Assembly (NCBI GenBank): GCA_947441875.1
Contig: CANEUR010000004.1
Location: 1 to 16,171 of the forward strand
Length of the DNA stretch: 16,171 nucleotides
Reading direction: 5' to 3'
Source of the DNA: Rickettsiales bacterium
GTDB lineage: Bacteria > Pseudomonadota > Alphaproteobacteria > Rickettsiales > UBA1997
The position numbers were made by a program, and so were the translations under genes. This document shows, in pieces, positions 14,172 to 16,171 of this stretch. Each line of letters opens with the position of its first letter. The stretch's first letter is position 1. The notes below the pieces were generated by a model that was given only the letters and a program-made list of their open reading frames with translations, was not told the DNA's origin and did no database searches.

Positions 14172-14855
14172 TTATAAACTTTCCTTGCTAAAATGTAAAA
14201 TTTGCCATGCCTGTTTTTCAAGACCGAGTTTAAGATAAATTTCTGCTAATCGACGATAGGCTTCTGGAGTTTGTGATGTTGTTGGATAATTATTAATAAC
14301 ACTCTGAAAATTACTTAAAGCTCCTATAAAATTATTGTTTTTAAGTTGGTATCGACCAATTGCCATTTTAGAGGCGGTTAAATGTTCGTAGGCAAATTGA
14401 AGCTTTTCTTGAGCATCTGCATGATAAATAGAATTTGGATATTGAGTAATTAGTTGTGAAAAAATATTAATCGATTCAACAGAATCTTCTTGCGATCGAT
14501 AAATATTTGGTATTTTTTCATGGTAACAAAGCCCTTGTAAATAGAGCATGTAAGGCATGTATTGATTGCCAAAATTCGTTTGTAAAAAATCTTGAGTTAT
14601 TTTCAGAGTTTTAGCTTTTTCGTTGGCTCGATAATAAGCATAAGCCGACATAGTTTTTGCTTTAATTGCCCAAGGTGAAAATGGAAAATCTTCTTGTATT
14701 TTTTCAAATTTCTCACCTGCTTCTTTAAAATCATCTTGTTGTAAGGTTTTATAGGCTTCGTGGTATAATGTAAAAAGAGAATTATCTGGTTTTTGATGCT
14801 TGCAAGAAAAAGTTACAACAAGCACCAAAAAAACCAAAGGGAATATATAATTCAT
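14172..14855 (-). CDS. bamD: Outer-membrane assembly lipoprotein BamD (YfiO/ComL)
   Basis: 227 residues. A hydrophobic leader (residues 3-17) ends in FSC, with Cys18 as the likely lipidated residue. Position -3 is Thr15 rather than the usual Leu, and no basic residue precedes the hydrophobic core, so the lipobox is atypical. The remainder is built of TPR-like helix pairs: LYHEAYKTLQQDDFKEAGEK, AYAYYRANEKAKTLKITQDF, MPYMLYLQGLCYHEKIPN, and a C-terminal ALSNFQSVINNYPTTSQTPE then EAYRRLAEIYLKLGLE. BamD is the essential lipoprotein of the BAM complex, inserting beta-barrel proteins such as the TpsB-like transporter here. Its ATG overlaps the leuC TGA by one base, indicating translational coupling. 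Confidence 0.9.
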   Translation of the reverse strand: MNYIFPLVFLVLVVTFSCKHQKPDNSLFTLYHEAYKTLQQDDFKEAGEKFEKIQEDFPFSPWAIKAKTMSAYAYYRANEKAKTLKITQDFLQTNFGNQYMPYMLYLQGLCYHEKIPNIYRSQEDSVESINIFSQLITQYPNSIYHADAQEKLQFAYEHLTASKMAIGRYQLKNNNFIGALSNFQSVINNYPTTSQTPEAYRRLAEIYLKLGLEKQAWQILHFSKESL

Positions 14856-16171
14856 CAGGAAATTTTTCTTACATCAATTAAATGCCCATAAATACTAGCA
14901 GCGGCCGCCATAGCTGGGCTCATAAGATGAGTTCGACCTCCTCTGCCTTGCCTACCTTCAAAGTTGCGATTAGAAGTGGCGGCACATCTTTCGCCAAACT
15001 GTAGTTTATCGGCATTCATAGCTAAACACATAGAGCAACCCGGCTCTCGCCACTCAAAGCCAGCAGAAATAAAAATTTTATCTAAACCTTCTTTTTCGGC
15101 TTGCTCTTTTACCAAACCAGAACCAGGCACAACCATAGCTAGCTTGATGTTTTTTGCAACTTTTTTACCTGCCACAACTTTAGCAGCTAAACGAAGATCT
15201 TCGATTCTGCCGTTGGTACAAGAGCCGATAAATACTTTATCGATAGTTATTTTTTGCAAAGGCTCGCCTGAAACCAAACCCATATATTCAAGAGATCTTA
15301 ACACTGCTTCTTGCTTAGATTTATCAGTAAAATCAGAAGCAAAAGGCACATTAGAAGTTATTGGTAGAGAATCTTCTGGGCTTGTTCCCCAAGTTACTTG
15401 CGGCGCAATATCGGTAGCATTTAAAGTAATTTTTTTATCGTAAAAAGCTCCTTCATCAGAAGATAACGAAAGCCAATAATCAAGAGCTTGTTGCCAATGT
15501 TTGCCTTGCGGTGAAAAAGGTTTATCTTTAAGATAGTTTACGGTGGTTAGATCTGGGGCAATTAAGCCAGCTCTAGCTCCTGCCTCAATTGACATATTAC
15601 AAATTGTCATTCTGCCTTCCATAGATAAACTAGCAATTGTTGAACCTGCATATTCGATAACAAAACCAGTAGCTCCTGCAGTGCCTATTTTACCGATAAT
15701 AGCTAAAATAATATCTTTGGCTGCGCAACCAATTGGCAACTCGCCATCAACTTGCACTAGCATATTTTTTGCCTTTTTTTGAATGAGGGTTTGAGTGGCT
15801 AAAACATGCTCAACTTCAGAAGTGCCAATGCCAAAAGCCAAAGCACCAAAAGCCCCGTGAGTAGAAGTGTGGCTATCACCACAAACAATAACCATACCCG
15901 GTTGAGTAAAGCCTTGCTCGGGGCCAACAATATGCACCACCCCTTGTTTTTTGCTGTCGAGATCAAAATATTGAATGCCGAATTCTTGGCAGTTTTGCTC
16001 TAGAGTTTCAACTTGCAACCGTGAAGTTGGCTCGGAAATGCCCTTGCTACCTTTGCCCCGATCGGCAGAAGTGGTTGGCACATTATGGTCGGCAACCGCA
16101 AGATGATTTTTGGCATTGCGAACTTTTCTTTTTGTAAACCGTAAACCTTCAAAAGCTTGTGGAGAAGTTAC
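14855..16171 (-). CDS. leuC: 3-isopropylmalate dehydratase large subunit (5' end off window)
   Basis: 438 residues are visible and the frame stays open to the window edge, starting VTSPQAFEGLR; by comparison with E. coli LeuC about 34 N-terminal residues are missing. An internal Met at 16081 is not the start. LeuC pairs with LeuD to isomerise 2- to 3-isopropylmalate through a 4Fe-4S cluster in leucine synthesis. Evidence: the DHNVPT motif, CGDSHTSTHGAFGALAFGIG, TSEVEHVLATQTL, SMEGRMTICNMSIEAGARAG, and the three cluster cysteines: GSCTNGR (codon 15220-15218) and PGCSMC (codons 15037-15035 and 15028-15026). It ends TSNRNFEGRQGRGGRTHLMS. leuD is not in the window. The leuC-bamD coupling is unusual. 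Confidence 0.97.
   Translation of the reverse strand, partial: VTSPQAFEGLRFTKRKVRNAKNHLAVADHNVPTTSADRGKGSKGISEPTSRLQVETLEQNCQEFGIQYFDLDSKKQGVVHIVGPEQGFTQPGMVIVCGDSHTSTHGAFGALAFGIGTSEVEHVLATQTLIQKKAKNMLVQVDGELPIGCAAKDIILAIIGKIGTAGATGFVIEYAGSTIASLSMEGRMTICNMSIEAGARAGLIAPDLTTVNYLKDKPFSPQGKHWQQALDYWLSLSSDEGAFYDKKITLNATDIAPQVTWGTSPEDSLPITSNVPFASDFTDKSKQEAVLRSLEYMGLVSGEPLQKITIDKVFIGSCTNGRIEDLRLAAKVVAGKKVAKNIKLAMVVPGSGLVKEQAEKEGLDKIFISAGFEWREPGCSMCLAMNADKLQFGERCAATSNRNFEGRQGRGGRTHLMSPAMAAAASIYGHLIDVRKIS

Noticed and set aside
14964..16003. Plus-strand frames opposite leuC
   Set aside because: Antisense shadows of a highly conserved gene.

Overview
This very AT-rich bacterial window reads as a reduced-genome, host-associated alphaproteobacterium of the Rickettsiales/Holosporales type. 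The signs are poly-A/T intergenic DNA, few Shine-Dalgarno sequences, a nuoL gene standing apart from the other nuo genes, a pyrH-frr-uppS-cdsA order common in Alphaproteobacteria, and palindromic or dispersed short repeats. leuC and thiG show more biosynthetic capacity than classical Rickettsia. An extracellular or ectosymbiotic relative (for example Deianiraea-like) is possible, but the window cannot prove it.

Left, 1-5410: a cell-surface region. On the minus strand are a Thr/Ser-rich, mucin-like, membrane-anchored protein (truncated by the window edge) and a large 22-cysteine protein with a type IV prepilin-like N-terminus. Between them, a 34-bp tandem duplication carries two near-consensus sigma-70 promoters aimed at the mucin-like gene. 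Divergently, on the plus strand, lie a small three-helix membrane protein and a two-partner-secretion (TpsB/FhaC-like) outer-membrane transporter with no TpsA partner in the window.

Middle, 5411-10366: comM/yifB on the plus strand, converging on a minus-strand nuoL-flavin reductase pair. The comM protein carries an unusual acidic insert and the flavin reductase has an insert of about 75 residues. The comM/flavin reductase junction holds a decayed coding fragment, a 53-bp imperfect palindrome and one copy of a dispersed repeat. The second copy of that repeat lies in inverted orientation beyond nuoL, so the pair brackets the nuoL-flavin reductase block.

Right, 10367-16171: minus-strand housekeeping genes. 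pyrH, frr, uppS, cdsA and thiG form a tight, partly overlapping operon with a clear promoter upstream of pyrH. Before it come leuC (5' end off the window) and bamD, joined by a 1-nt stop/start overlap. Together these supply pyrimidine nucleotides, ribosome recycling, undecaprenyl and CDP-diacylglycerol lipid precursors, thiazole, leucine and outer-membrane protein assembly. BamD's complex would insert the TpsB barrel.

No tRNA, rRNA, CRISPR array or transposase gene was seen. The most distinctive signals are the duplicated promoter, the mucin-like and cysteine-rich pilin-like surface pair, and the two dispersed repeat families.
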